From assembly GCF_013409995.1 (NCBI RefSeq), contig NZ_JACCBX010000017.1:1-64000 (forward strand): a stretch of DNA of 64,000 nt, written 5' to 3'. Source of the stretch: Neobacillus driksii (GTDB lineage: Bacteria > Bacillota > Bacilli > Bacillales > Cytobacillaceae). The notes under the pieces were generated by a model, which saw nothing but the letters and a program-made list of their open reading frames with translations, was not told the origin of the DNA and ran no database searches. Shown piece after piece: positions 17,086-26,755 of the stretch; the stretch's first letter is position 1; the number at the start of each line of letters is the position of its first letter. Made by a program: the position numbers and the translations under genes.

Positions 17086-17115
17086 TTGTTAACTTTCGAG
17101 ATTATATGATATAGT
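17086..17115 (+). promoter_or_regulatory. Candidate promoter for the cobalamin biosynthesis operon
   Basis: TTGTTA at 17086-17091 and TATAGT at 17110-17115 are separated by 18 bases, upstream of the second cobalamin riboswitch. The rest of 16985-17140 shows no gene. Confidence 0.45.
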
Positions 17116-17144
17116 TATAAAAAATTTAATAATACTTTAAATAA

Positions 17145-17322
17145 GTGCTCACATTTGTGAGGTAAAAGGGAAACTAGTGAAAGTCTAGTACAGCCCCCGC
17201 TACTGTAAGAGCTGATGAAATTACAATGCCACTGAGAAATCGGGAAGGTGTAAGAGTAAAAAGAAGCTTAAGTCAGGAAACCTGCTTATTTAAACGACAC
17301 TTGCTTTTCGGAGGGAGAAGTA
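17145..17322 (+). promoter_or_regulatory. Cobalamin riboswitch before the biosynthesis operon
   Basis: Contains AACTAGTGAAAGTCTAGT, CCCCCGCTACTGTAAG (core box with C-to-T change), CGGGAAGGTGTAAGAG and the B12 box AGTCAGGAAACCTGC at 17271-17285. A terminator hairpin at 17388-17427 follows immediately before the first gene. It places the whole corrin-ring operon under coenzyme B12 feedback. Confidence 0.92.
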
Positions 17323-17387
17323 TAGGCGGGACAATTATTCCAATTGTTTTTGTATTTCAGTATGCTTTTTTTATACTGCGATTTCAC

Positions 17388-17427
17388 ATGCCTGTATTCC
17401 TTTTAAAAGGGGTACAGGCATTTTTTA
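17388..17427 (+). terminator. Riboswitch expression-platform terminator
   Basis: ATGCCTGTA and TACAGGCAT pair around a loop that contains CCTTTTAAAAGG, followed by six T. The ribosome site of the next gene (GGAGG) lies just after it. Confidence 0.87.
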
Positions 17428-17442
17428 TTTGGAGGTAAGCCT

Positions 17443-19065
17443 ATGAAAAATGGAAAAATTTTTGTTGTTGGCTTCGGTCCCGGTGATCGTGAGCATATTA
17501 CAAATCGAGCTGTAGTGGCATTGCAGCAAAGTGATTGTATTATTGGCTATAAAACATATGTGGAGCTAATTGAACCTTTCGTAACAGCAAAGTCCATCGT
17601 CAGTACGGGTATGACTGAAGAAGTGTCTCGTGCACAGGATGCAGTAAAGAAAGCGGAAGCTGGCCATATTGTCTCAGTGATTTCCAGCGGAGATTCAGGC
17701 GTTTATGGTATGGCTGGATTAGTGTATGAAGTGCTGATTGAGAAGGGCTGGACTGAAAAAGAAGGAATTGCGGTAGAAATTGTTCCAGGTATTTCAGCCA
17801 TTAATTCTTGTGCAAGTTTATTGGGTGCGCCTGTCATGCATGATTCCTGCACGATAAGTCTAAGTGATCATTTAACGCCTTGGACCGTAATCGAAAAGCG
17901 CATTGAAGCAGCTGCGATGGCGGATTTTGTTATAGCTTTATATAATCCGAAAAGCGGCCGACGGACACGCCAAATTGTAGAGGCACAAAATATTCTATTA
18001 AAATATCGTTCTCCTGAAACACCGGTGGGACTTGTGAAAAGTGCCTATCGTGAAAATCAAAATGTAGTGCTGACAACACTGGCTGAAATGCTTGAACATG
18101 ATATAGGAATGCTAACAACAGTTATTATCGGAAATTCTTCTACATTCTTTTATGACAATAAAATCATAACCCCTCGAGGTTATCAGCGTAAATATACGTT
18201 AGGGGAAGAGAAGCAAAGCTTAAAACCGCATCAGCGTTTAAAAAAGGAAGCTGAACCATGGGCATTAAATCAAGAAACAGGGGAAGCGCAAGCAGGTTAT
18301 GAGCAAATTGAACGAAAAAAACAAGAAGTTAGCTCATTAGATTTGGCTTTAAAGGCTTTATCTATGGTGACTAAAACTGAAATAGTAAATCCATTGTTAG
18401 TACAACAGTCAGTCGAAAATATATTTGAATTTGCTGTTTCACCTGGTGTTGCCAATAAATTTATTACGCCAGAGCAAATGCGTGTATTAGCAGAAACCAT
18501 TGGCGAGACAGGCACCATGGAATATACACCGGATCATCGTTTTTTACTAAAGATACCAACAGATCAGCCTGAATCGATTGTTGAAAAGCTTGAACAAAAT
18601 CATTTAATCGTCATGCCTGTGGGCGATGTTTTAAATGTAAAAGCTTGTGATTTTTGCAACGGTGAAAAAGCAGAATCAATTCCATATGCAGAAGAAATAG
18701 GAGCAAAATTGGGGGGCTTAAAGCTTCCAAAAGAATTACATATTGGTTTCAACGGCTGCGGTATGGCCTGTTATCGGGCAGTATTCGATGATATTGGGAT
18801 CGTTTACCGCAAGAAAAAATTTGATTTATTTATTGGCGCAAAGCCGGTTGGCCGTACAGCCCATGCTGCACAGCCAGTAGCAGAAGGAATTGAACCAGAT
18901 CAACTGCTGCCGTTATTAACGAAAATTATAGAAGAATACAAACAAAATGCCCATCCAAATGAACGCCTTTTTAAATATTTTAAACGGGTGAAAAGAATTC
19001 AGTATTTTAACTATCAGGATATGAGCTCCAAAATTGAAGTCGAGCCGGCACCATGTGGAGATTAG
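17443..19065 (+). CDS. cbiH60: CbiH60: precorrin-3B C17-methyltransferase with Fe-S extension
   Basis: 540 residues, about 60 kDa. Residues 1-245 form a CobJ/CbiH methyltransferase domain (VGFGPGDREHIT, SSGDSGVYGMAG, VPGISAINSCASLLGAP) that contracts the ring of cobalt-factor III/precorrin-3 type intermediates. A linker leads to a nitrite/sulfite-reductase-like half domain (about 325-510) with a CxxC at 402/405 and a CxxxC at 439/443, expected to bind a 4Fe-4S cluster. This architecture is the CbiH60 known from Bacillus megaterium. GGAGG precedes the ATG at 17443. It is the first gene after the riboswitch terminator. Confidence 0.92.
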   Translation: MKNGKIFVVGFGPGDREHITNRAVVALQQSDCIIGYKTYVELIEPFVTAKSIVSTGMTEEVSRAQDAVKKAEAGHIVSVISSGDSGVYGMAGLVYEVLIEKGWTEKEGIAVEIVPGISAINSCASLLGAPVMHDSCTISLSDHLTPWTVIEKRIEAAAMADFVIALYNPKSGRRTRQIVEAQNILLKYRSPETPVGLVKSAYRENQNVVLTTLAEMLEHDIGMLTTVIIGNSSTFFYDNKIITPRGYQRKYTLGEEKQSLKPHQRLKKEAEPWALNQETGEAQAGYEQIERKKQEVSSLDLALKALSMVTKTEIVNPLLVQQSVENIFEFAVSPGVANKFITPEQMRVLAETIGETGTMEYTPDHRFLLKIPTDQPESIVEKLEQNHLIVMPVGDVLNVKACDFCNGEKAESIPYAEEIGAKLGGLKLPKELHIGFNGCGMACYRAVFDDIGIVYRKKKFDLFIGAKPVGRTAHAAQPVAEGIEPDQLLPLLTKIIEEYKQNAHPNERLFKYFKRVKRIQYFNYQDMSSKIEVEPAPCGD

Positions 19066-19074
19066 GAGGAACAC

Positions 19075-19851
19075 ATGATTTTATTTTTAGCAGGCACAAG
19101 TGATGCGAGAGCACTAGCCATTCAATTGCAAAATCAAGGCTATCCTTTATTAGCAACAGTAGTCACAGAATCTGCAGCCGAAAGTTTAAAAGCCCACCAT
19201 ATTCCTTATCAAGTCGGTCGGTTAACAGTGGATGACATGATGACGCTTATTCAGAAGCAAATGATGACCAGTGTCATCGATGCCAGCCATCCATATGCGG
19301 AAGAAGCATCGAAAACTGCAATGGCAGCAGCAAAAGCATGTGATATTCCTTATATTCGTTATGAAAGGCCAGAAGAACAGTTTATTTCTCCATTCATTAC
19401 AGAGGTTGAAAGCTATGAAGAGGCAGCCAAATTAGCTCAATCTCATAAAGGAACGATCATGTTAACAACAGGTAGCAAAACGTTGGAAATATTTACGAAA
19501 TATTTAATGCGTGATGAGATCCGGCTTATTTGCAGAATGCTTCCAAATATAGGGAACATGGAAAAGTGCAATCAGTTAGGTATTAAACAAAAGGACATTA
19601 TTGCAATCCAGGGCCCATTTTCGGAATCATTAAATAAAGCACTATGTGAGCAATACAATGTAACTCTAATGATCACAAAAGAAAGCGGCAAAGTGGGATC
19701 TGTAGATGAAAAAATGACAGCTGCCCTGCAATTAGGGATTCCTGTTATTTTAATAAAACGGCCAGCGATTGAATATGAAAATTTTTGTACTTCTTTCGAA
19801 GAAGTAACTCAACTATTAGGAGGTTTTATTCTTGGCAAACATGAACTTTAA
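19075..19851 (+). CDS. cbiJ: Precorrin-6A/cobalt-precorrin-6A reductase
   Basis: 258 residues of the CobK/CbiJ family: LAGTSDARALAIQL at the N-terminus, DASHPYAEEAS near residue 79, RYERPE near 100 and TTGSKTLEIF near 130 are family motifs. It reduces the macrocycle with NADPH. GGAGG lies just before the ATG. It overlaps the start of cbiC by about 20 bases, consistent with coupled translation. Confidence 0.92.
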   Translation: MILFLAGTSDARALAIQLQNQGYPLLATVVTESAAESLKAHHIPYQVGRLTVDDMMTLIQKQMMTSVIDASHPYAEEASKTAMAAAKACDIPYIRYERPEEQFISPFITEVESYEEAAKLAQSHKGTIMLTTGSKTLEIFTKYLMRDEIRLICRMLPNIGNMEKCNQLGIKQKDIIAIQGPFSESLNKALCEQYNVTLMITKESGKVGSVDEKMTAALQLGIPVILIKRPAIEYENFCTSFEEVTQLLGGFILGKHEL

Positions 19852-20506
19852 TACAAAATTTATACCCGTTACGGTAGATCCAGACAAGATTTATGATTAC
19901 AGTTTCGCCATTATTAAAGAAGAAATGGGCGAACATTCATTTACTGATGAGCAATGGCTGGTGGTTCGGCGGGTGATTCACGCTTCAGCAGATTTTGAGT
20001 TAGGCCGAAGCATGATCTTTACACCTGATGCCATAGAGGCGGGGGTTCAATCCATTTTAGCGGGCCGTCATGTAGTGGCGGATGTACAAATGATCGAAAG
20101 CGGTTCTGGACGGAAACGATTCCAAAAGCATGGCGGGGATTTACATTGTTATATTGCCGATGATGATGTCTCAAAGGAAGCGAAGGCTCAAGGAACAACA
20201 CGTGCGATTATTTCCATGCAAAAAGCAACGAGTTTACATGAAGGAGGGATCTATGCCATCGGCAATGCGCCAACCGCCTTGCTGGAGTTAATTCGTTTGA
20301 TTAAAGAAGGTGTGGCAAAACCGGATTTAATTATTGGAATGCCAGTCGGCTTTGTATCAGCAGCAGAGTCGAAAGCGGAGTTAGCAGTGCTTGAAGGAAT
20401 TCCATTTATTACGAACGTTGGGAGAAAGGGTGGCAGTACAGTGACAGTCGCTGCACTTAATGCCATTTCGATTATGGCGGATGAGCGTGCAAAAGAAACA
20501 AAATAA
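19832..20506 (+). CDS. cbiC: Cobalt-precorrin-8 methylmutase
   Basis: 224 residues of the CobH/CbiC family, which moves a methyl group from C11 to C12 to form cobyrinate. Signatures are VRRVIHASADFELG (catalytic His), DVQMIESG, ALLELIRLI and GMPVGFVSAAESKA. The TTG at 19832 has AGGAGG eight bases upstream, inside cbiJ; the ATG at 19841 is an alternative. It overlaps cbiD at its 3' end. Confidence 0.93.
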   Translation: MANMNFNTKFIPVTVDPDKIYDYSFAIIKEEMGEHSFTDEQWLVVRRVIHASADFELGRSMIFTPDAIEAGVQSILAGRHVVADVQMIESGSGRKRFQKHGGDLHCYIADDDVSKEAKAQGTTRAIISMQKATSLHEGGIYAIGNAPTALLELIRLIKEGVAKPDLIIGMPVGFVSAAESKAELAVLEGIPFITNVGRKGGSTVTVAALNAISIMADERAKETK

Positions 20507-21617
20507 AAAAGATCCTTCACAAATGCGTCATGGCTACACGACAGGAGCTTGTGCAACAGCGATGACAAAGGCAGCACTGCAAGCTCTTGTCGTGGGAAAA
20601 GTACCTGATGAAGTCACGATTTATTTACCGGTGGGCCAGTATGCAACATTTAAAGTAACCGCATTTGAAGTGTCAGAAGGCAGGGTAATGTGTGAAACGA
20701 TTAAAGATGCAGGGGACGATCCTGATGCTACACACCAGGCACGAATTCAAAGTACCGTTCGTTATTCAAAAGAAAAAGGTATCCATTTAGATGGCGGGGT
20801 TGGTGTAGGGCGAGTGACAAAAGCGGGACTTCCTGTGCCGGTAGGTCAAGCAGCGATAAACCCTGTACCGCGTAAAATGATTTGTGGTGTTGTACAAGAA
20901 GCCATTGATAAATATAAATTGGATTGTGGAATTGAAGTGGTCATTTCCGTACCAGATGGTGAAGAGATTGCTGAAAAAACATTGAATGGGCGTTTAGGCA
21001 TTATTGGCGGAATTTCGATATTAGGTACACGGGGAACAGTGGTTCCATTTTCAAGTTCTGCTTATATGGCAAGTATCGTACAAGCAATCAATGTAGCAAA
21101 AGAATCAGGATGTGAGCATTTAGTCATTACAACGGGCGGACGCAGTGAAAAATATGCAATGCAGCAGTATCCTCATTTACCAGAAGAAGCATTTATCGAA
21201 ATGGGCGATTTTGTCGGTTTTACGTTAAAGAATATTGCACGGAAGAAGATTCAGAGAGTCTCGTTAGTAGGGATGATGGGGAAGTTCTCAAAAGTAGCCC
21301 AAGGCGTTATGATGGTTCACTCAAAAAGCGCACCAATAAGCTTTGAGTTTTTAGCAGGCATTGCCAATAAAGTGGGTGTTGATGAGAAGACGCAGCGAGA
21401 AATTTTACAGGCGAATACGGCTTCACAGGTTGGTGAAATGCTTCAGGGAAACGAGGCATTTTTTGCAGCACTTTGCAAAAACTGCTGCTACTATGCATTG
21501 AATCATATGAATACTGACATGAAAGTGTCGACAACCTTGTATGCCATGAATGGTGACTGTTTAGGAAAGGCTGAGAATATTGACAAATTGGATGAAGATG
21601 ATTGGTATAGGGGATAA
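20481..21617 (+). CDS. cbiD: Cobalt-precorrin-5B C1-methyltransferase CbiD
   Basis: 378 residues with the CbiD opening MRHGYTTGACATAMTKAALQ, plus GGVGVGRVTKAGLPVPVGQ and GRLGIIGGISILGTRGTV. CbiD methylates C1 during anaerobic ring contraction. I take the ATG at 20481, which gives the short polar N-terminus usual for the family and overlaps cbiC by 26 bases. No strong ribosome site is visible, suggesting reinitiation. Confidence 0.92.
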   Translation: MSVQKKQNKKDPSQMRHGYTTGACATAMTKAALQALVVGKVPDEVTIYLPVGQYATFKVTAFEVSEGRVMCETIKDAGDDPDATHQARIQSTVRYSKEKGIHLDGGVGVGRVTKAGLPVPVGQAAINPVPRKMICGVVQEAIDKYKLDCGIEVVISVPDGEEIAEKTLNGRLGIIGGISILGTRGTVVPFSSSAYMASIVQAINVAKESGCEHLVITTGGRSEKYAMQQYPHLPEEAFIEMGDFVGFTLKNIARKKIQRVSLVGMMGKFSKVAQGVMMVHSKSAPISFEFLAGIANKVGVDEKTQREILQANTASQVGEMLQGNEAFFAALCKNCCYYALNHMNTDMKVSTTLYAMNGDCLGKAENIDKLDEDDWYRG

Positions 21618-22785
21618 TGGCGCGGAAGGATTGCTCCCCCAATATACACAGTGGATCAATGAATGCGATGTACTTGTAGGCGGAGAGCGCCATTTGCAAT
21701 TTTTCCCAGAATTTATAAAAGAGAAAAAAGTTATCAAAGGCGGTTTGTCGGCGTTAACAGCTGAATTACAGCAAGAAACACGAAATGTTGTTATTTTAGT
21801 GTCCGGTGATCCACTATTTTATGGACTTGGCAATGTACTTGCGAAAAAGCTACCGTTAGAGATTTATCCGTATACCAGCTCGGTACAGCTTGCTTTTGCT
21901 AAAATGCAGGAAAGCTGGCAGGATGCGTATATTGTCAGCTTGCACGGCCGTTCCATTAAAGGGTTTGCACAAAGAATTGATGGGCGTCAAAAAATTGCTG
22001 TTTTAACAGATGAAACGAATTCTCCGCAGGCCATTGCAAAATATTTAAAGCGTTTCGGCATGACAGAATATGATGCCTTTGTTGCTGAAAATCTACAAGG
22101 TGAAAAGGAGCGGTGCCGCTTCTTCACATTGGACGAAATGGAGCAAAGCTCCTTTTTTCCATTGAATGTTGTGGTTTTAAAACAGCGAGTGGCAGTCGAA
22201 CGCGCCTCTCTTGGAATTCCGGATGATGCTTTTCTTCAGCGAAAGCCAGATAAAGGATTAATTACGAAAAGAGAAATTCGGACTCTTTGTCTGCAGGAGT
22301 TAGGACTTAAGGAAAATAGCATCGTTTGGGATATCGGAACCTGCACAGGTTCAGTTGCGATTGAAGCAGCGAAAATGGCTCGTGAAGGTGCCGTGTATGC
22401 AATTGAAAAAAATGAGGGTGACCTTGAAAACTGCCTGGAAAATCAATTAAAACATCGTACAGATTTTGTTGCAGTGCTGGGGAAGGCACCTGACCGTCTG
22501 GAAGAATTTCCAGATCCTCATGCGATTTTTATTGGCGGCAACGGTGGAAATATGGAGCATTTATTGCAAATATGTATTTCACGCTTACAACCAAATGGAC
22601 GCCTTGTTATGAATATTGCAACGATTGAAAATCTGGCAGAAGCGCTGCGGCATCTAAAAGCATTAGGCTGTGAAGTATCGATATTACAGGCACAAATTTC
22701 AAAGAGTAAACCAATCTTAAATTTAACGCGTTTTGAACCGTTAAATCCAATCTATATTGTGACAGCAAAGAAAGGAAATGAATAA
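21592..22785 (+). CDS. cbiET: CbiET fusion: precorrin-6B C5,15-methyltransferase
   Basis: 397-residue fusion. The N-terminal CbiE (about 1-200; MIGIGDNGAEGL, VSGDPLFYGLGN, SLHGR) methylates C5. The C-terminal CbiT (about 205-397; DKGLITKREIRTL, WDIGTCTGSVAIEAA as SAM-binding motif I) methylates C15 and decarboxylates. The ATG at 21592 overlaps cbiD by 26 bases. The fusion equals CobL of aerobic producers but is also standard in Bacillus operons. Confidence 0.92.
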   Translation: MKMIGIGDNGAEGLLPQYTQWINECDVLVGGERHLQFFPEFIKEKKVIKGGLSALTAELQQETRNVVILVSGDPLFYGLGNVLAKKLPLEIYPYTSSVQLAFAKMQESWQDAYIVSLHGRSIKGFAQRIDGRQKIAVLTDETNSPQAIAKYLKRFGMTEYDAFVAENLQGEKERCRFFTLDEMEQSSFFPLNVVVLKQRVAVERASLGIPDDAFLQRKPDKGLITKREIRTLCLQELGLKENSIVWDIGTCTGSVAIEAAKMAREGAVYAIEKNEGDLENCLENQLKHRTDFVAVLGKAPDRLEEFPDPHAIFIGGNGGNMEHLLQICISRLQPNGRLVMNIATIENLAEALRHLKALGCEVSILQAQISKSKPILNLTRFEPLNPIYIVTAKKGNE

Positions 22786-23489
22786 TGAGAATGGGAACCT
22801 TATTTGGACTAGGTGTAGGGCCGGGAGATCCAGAATTAATCACAGTAAAAGCATTTCGCAGATTGCAGGAAAGCCCGGTCATTGCTTATCCAAAAAAATT
22901 AAAGGGCAGTAAATCTTATGCCCATCGTATTGTTGAAGTGTATATTAACCCGGCAGAAAAAGAGATGCTTGGTTTAGTATTTCCCATGACAAAAGATGAA
23001 GATACACTAAGAACTGAGTGGACAAAATCAGTGGAAGCTATTTATAGCTTTTTAATTCAAGGAAAAGATGTAGCTTTCGTGACTGAAGGGGATCCAATGC
23101 TGTTCAGCACATTTATTCATTTAATGAACTTAATGAAATCGATGTACCCTGATGTCCCGATTGAAACGGTAGCGGGTATTTCTTCGTTTAATGGTTCTGT
23201 TAATCGCTTAGGGATTGCTTTGGCTGATGGTGATGACCATGTCGCCATGATTCCTGCTACGGAGGATATGGAAGAAATGCGCCGAGTAATTGAAAACCAC
23301 GATGCAATCGTCTTTATCAAAGTAGCAAAAGTTATAGACGCAATGCTCGATCTACTGGAGGAAATGAATTTATTAGAAAAAGCACATGTCGTTACAAAAG
23401 TTACATCTGATGAAGAGGTCATTTGGAAGATTAATGAACTTCGAGGTTCAGAATTAAATTACTTGTCATGTATGGTGGTGCGCAAATAA
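22785..23489 (+). CDS. cbiL: Cobalt-factor II / precorrin-2 C20-methyltransferase
   Basis: 234 residues of the CobI/CbiL family: GLGVGPGDPELITVKAFR near the start, TEGDPMLFSTFIHL and ETVAGISSFNGSVNRLG in the middle. It adds the C20 methyl group from SAM. AAAGGAA precedes the ATG at 22785. Its stop overlaps the cbiF start by one base (TAATG). Confidence 0.92.
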   Translation: MRMGTLFGLGVGPGDPELITVKAFRRLQESPVIAYPKKLKGSKSYAHRIVEVYINPAEKEMLGLVFPMTKDEDTLRTEWTKSVEAIYSFLIQGKDVAFVTEGDPMLFSTFIHLMNLMKSMYPDVPIETVAGISSFNGSVNRLGIALADGDDHVAMIPATEDMEEMRRVIENHDAIVFIKVAKVIDAMLDLLEEMNLLEKAHVVTKVTSDEEVIWKINELRGSELNYLSCMVVRK

Positions 23490-24271
23490 TGAAGAAAATT
23501 TGGATTATCGGAGCAGGTCCAGGAGATCCTGATTTAATCACGGTGAAAGGTTTAAAGCTATTAAAAGAAGCGGATGTTGTGATGTATACTGATTCACTTG
23601 TAAGCGAAACGTTAGTAGCGGAAGCAAAGGAGTCGGCCGAAATTATCCGCACAGCAGGGATGCATCTTCAGGAAATGGTGGATTGTATTGTCGAGCGTGT
23701 CAATTCAGGCAAAAAGGTAGTACGTTTACATACAGGCGACCCGGCGATGTACGGGGCAACGATGGAGCAAGTGGCACTGCTGAAGCAGCATGAGATTAGC
23801 TATGAAGTTGTTCCGGGTGTAAGTTCTGTTTTTGCATCTGCAGCAGCAGTTGGAGCAGAATTGACGATTCCTGATTTAACCCAAACGCTTATCTTAACAC
23901 GTGCTGAAGGACGAACACCAGTGCCTGAGCGTGAAAAATTACAGGCGCTGGCAAGCCATCACTGTACGATTGCCATGTTTTTAAGTGCGACATTAACAAA
24001 GAAAATTACCAAAGAATTGCAGGCAGCAGGCTGGGCAGACGATACACCAGTTGCGGTTGTGCAGCGTGCTTCGTGGCCAGACCAAAAAATTGTTCGGACA
24101 ACACTGGCTGAATTAGATGAAGCAATGCGTGTCAATGGTATTCGCAAGCATGCGATGATTCTAGCAGGCTGGGCATTAGACCCGCATATCCATGAAAAAA
24201 ATTATCGTTCGAAGCTATATGACAAAACCTTTACTCATGGCTTCCGCAAAGGTGTGAAGGAGAATGATTAG
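23489..24271 (+). CDS. cbiF: Cobalt-precorrin-4 C11-methyltransferase
   Basis: 260 residues of the CobM/CbiF family: IIGAGPGDPDLITVKGLKLL, RLHTGDPAMYGATMEQ, VVPGVSSVFASAAAVGAELT and the TLILTRAEGRTPVPE loop. The ATG at 23489 overlaps the cbiL stop. The upstream in-frame ATG seven codons earlier lies inside cbiL and is less likely. Eight-base overlap with cbiG. Confidence 0.93.
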   Translation: MKKIWIIGAGPGDPDLITVKGLKLLKEADVVMYTDSLVSETLVAEAKESAEIIRTAGMHLQEMVDCIVERVNSGKKVVRLHTGDPAMYGATMEQVALLKQHEISYEVVPGVSSVFASAAAVGAELTIPDLTQTLILTRAEGRTPVPEREKLQALASHHCTIAMFLSATLTKKITKELQAAGWADDTPVAVVQRASWPDQKIVRTTLAELDEAMRVNGIRKHAMILAGWALDPHIHEKNYRSKLYDKTFTHGFRKGVKEND

Positions 24272-25400
24272 TTTACGTGAAGGTGAAATTCCTGTAATAG
24301 AAAAGCGCAAACCATATGCTCTCGTCGCCATAACGAAACATGGGGTGGCACATGCAAGAAGCTACGCGGAAAAATTTCCGTATGCGGACGTTTATTATAT
24401 GAAGAAATTCGAACAGGGCGACGAAGACACGCGAAAAATTCAGTTATTTGATGGTACGGTTCGCCTATTATTGCCCGTTTTGTTCCAGCAGTATAAAGGA
24501 ATCATTTGCATCATTTCCCTCGGTGCTGTTGTTCGTATGATTGCTCCACTTTTGATTGATAAAAAGAAAGATCCTGCAGTGTTAGTGGTGGATGATAAAG
24601 GCCAATATGTCATCAGTGTTTTATCAGGTCATATTGGCGGTGCCAATGCCTTAACCAATGAATTTGCCAATGCGATTGGGGCGGCACCCGTTGTTACAAC
24701 CGCGTCAGATGTTCAAAAAACGATTCCCGTTGATTTATTTGGCGCCCAATTTGGGTGGATGTGGGATAGTGAAGAAAAATTAACACCTGTTAGTGCATCG
24801 GTTGTCAATGAAGAGCATGTTGCGATTGTGCAGGAAACGGGAGAAAAGAATTGGTGGATGTATGATCGCTCAATGCCAGACAATTTGAAAATTTATCCTA
24901 CGATAGATGAAGCAATCATGGCAAAGCCACAAGCTGCACTGCTTATTACAGATCGTTTAATTGAGGAACATGAAGAGGTGCTGCTCGAGAACGGAGTTAT
25001 GTATCGCCCAAAATCAATTGTACTTGGCATTGGCTGTAATCGTGGTACGGCAACGGCAGAGATTGAACAAGTCATAGATGAAACATTAGCGGAGCTGTGT
25101 TTAAGTAAAAAAAGTGTCAAAGCAGTTGCGACCATCGATTTAAAGAAAAACGAAACAGGCCTGCTTGAATTAACGGCTAAACATAACTGGCCGTTTGTAA
25201 CTTACACACCTGACGAGCTAAATGAAATACCGATGCAAAACCCATCGGAAACAGTCTTTAAATATACAGGTGCATATGGGGTCAGTGAGCCGGCCGCATT
25301 GCGTTATTCGAATGCGAAAGAGTTACTGCTGGAGAAAAAGAAAAGCGGAAATGTGACTATATCCATTGCACGTGTCAACTTTGAGGAGGAAGTACGATGA
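24264..25400 (+). CDS. cbiG: Cobalt-precorrin-5A hydrolase CbiG
   Basis: 378 residues. The central region carries LLPVLFQQYKGIICIISLGA and SGHIGGANALTNEFANAIG. The C-terminal CbiG/CobE domain carries GIGCNRGTATAEIEQVI and a final YSNAKELLLEKKKSGN. The enzyme opens the lactone ring and releases acetaldehyde. GAAGGAG precedes the ATG; it overlaps cbiF by 8 bases and cbiA by 4 (ATGA). Confidence 0.93.
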   Translation: MISLREGEIPVIEKRKPYALVAITKHGVAHARSYAEKFPYADVYYMKKFEQGDEDTRKIQLFDGTVRLLLPVLFQQYKGIICIISLGAVVRMIAPLLIDKKKDPAVLVVDDKGQYVISVLSGHIGGANALTNEFANAIGAAPVVTTASDVQKTIPVDLFGAQFGWMWDSEEKLTPVSASVVNEEHVAIVQETGEKNWWMYDRSMPDNLKIYPTIDEAIMAKPQAALLITDRLIEEHEEVLLENGVMYRPKSIVLGIGCNRGTATAEIEQVIDETLAELCLSKKSVKAVATIDLKKNETGLLELTAKHNWPFVTYTPDELNEIPMQNPSETVFKYTGAYGVSEPAALRYSNAKELLLEKKKSGNVTISIARVNFEEEVR

Positions 25401-26755
25401 ATCGATTTGTTCTAGCCGGTACTGGAAGCGGTGTTGGAAAAACAACGTTTACAATCGGCATCATGCGTGCGCTTATGAAGCGTGGTTTAACAGTCCAGGG
25501 CTTTAAATGCGGCCCAGATTATATTGACCCAACATATCATACTGCTGTTACACAACGCCTTTCTCGTAATATTGATAGTTTCATGATGTCTCATGATACG
25601 GTCCGTGCCATTGTCGCTAGAGCGAGCCAAGATGCAGATGCAGCTATTATTGAAGGAGTCATGGGCTTTTATGATGGCAAATCGCCATTATCAAATGAAG
25701 GATCTGCTGCTCATATTAGTGAGATTACAAAAAGCCCCGTCATTTTAATTGTCAATGCGGCAAGTATGGCAAGAAGTGCGGCTGCGATTGTCAAAGGATT
25801 TCAACTGTTAGATGAAAATTCAAATATTGTTGGTGTTATTGCCAATCAATTAGGAAGTAAAAGCCATTTTGAAATTGTCAAAGCAGCGATTGAACAAGAA
25901 TGCGGAATTCCCGTCATTGGTTATTTGCCGAAAGGAGCAGTACCAATGATGTCAAGCCGTCATCTGGGTTTAGTGCCAGCCATTGAACGTGGTGATCTAG
26001 ATTCCTATTTTGATAGTCTTGCAGAAGCAATCGAAGTAACAGTGGATATGGAACAGCTGCTGGAAATTACAAAAACACAATCATTGGAAGTCATTGCATC
26101 TATTTTTGATGCAGAGGCGCAAAGTCAAGAAGTACATATTGCAGTTGCAAAGGATGCGGCTTTTAACTTCTATTATGAAGAAAATTTAGAATTACTCCGT
26201 GCATATGGTGCCACATTACATTATTTCTCTCCATTACAAAATGAGGAAGTTCCAGAAAAAGCGCAGGGGCTGTATATCGGCGGCGGTTTCCCGGAAGAGT
26301 TTGCAGAAAGCTTGGCGAAAAATGAGGAAACGAAGCAATCTATAAGAACCGCGCTTGAGCGAGGGGTGCCAACGTTAGCTGAATGCGGCGGTTTTATGTA
26401 TTTAACAGAGGAAATTGTGAATCGTCATGGACAGGTATTCCCAATGCTCGGGATCATTCCAGGACGTGTGCGGATGCAGGATAAATTAGCGGCACTTGGA
26501 TACCGGGAAATTACAGGTGTTCCCGGCAACTTTTTAATCAATGAAGAGGAGCAGGCAAAAGGGCATGAGTTCCATTACTCAACGTATGAGGGAGAGCATA
26601 CATCACCAGCTTATTTTAGTAAAGGCCGTTTTCGTGCTCAGCAGGAAGGTTATCTACATAAAAATATTGTTGCGGGTTATACACACTTTCATTTTGCTTC
26701 GAATCCTCAGCTTGTGAAAAATTGGCTGACAGCATGTTTGGAGGATAAACAATGA
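25397..26755 (+). CDS. cbiA: Cobyrinate a,c-diamide synthase
   Basis: 452 residues: N-terminal dethiobiotin-synthetase-like ATPase domain (GTGSGVGKTTFTIGI, GPDYIDPTYH, IEGVMGFYDG) and C-terminal class-I glutamine amidotransferase domain with nucleophile AECGGFMYL near residue 333 and HFHFAS near the end. It amidates side chains a and c with glutamine and ATP. Four-base overlap with both neighbours' ends (ATGA). Confidence 0.94.
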   Translation: MNRFVLAGTGSGVGKTTFTIGIMRALMKRGLTVQGFKCGPDYIDPTYHTAVTQRLSRNIDSFMMSHDTVRAIVARASQDADAAIIEGVMGFYDGKSPLSNEGSAAHISEITKSPVILIVNAASMARSAAAIVKGFQLLDENSNIVGVIANQLGSKSHFEIVKAAIEQECGIPVIGYLPKGAVPMMSSRHLGLVPAIERGDLDSYFDSLAEAIEVTVDMEQLLEITKTQSLEVIASIFDAEAQSQEVHIAVAKDAAFNFYYEENLELLRAYGATLHYFSPLQNEEVPEKAQGLYIGGGFPEEFAESLAKNEETKQSIRTALERGVPTLAECGGFMYLTEEIVNRHGQVFPMLGIIPGRVRMQDKLAALGYREITGVPGNFLINEEEQAKGHEFHYSTYEGEHTSPAYFSKGRFRAQQEGYLHKNIVAGYTHFHFASNPQLVKNWLTACLEDKQ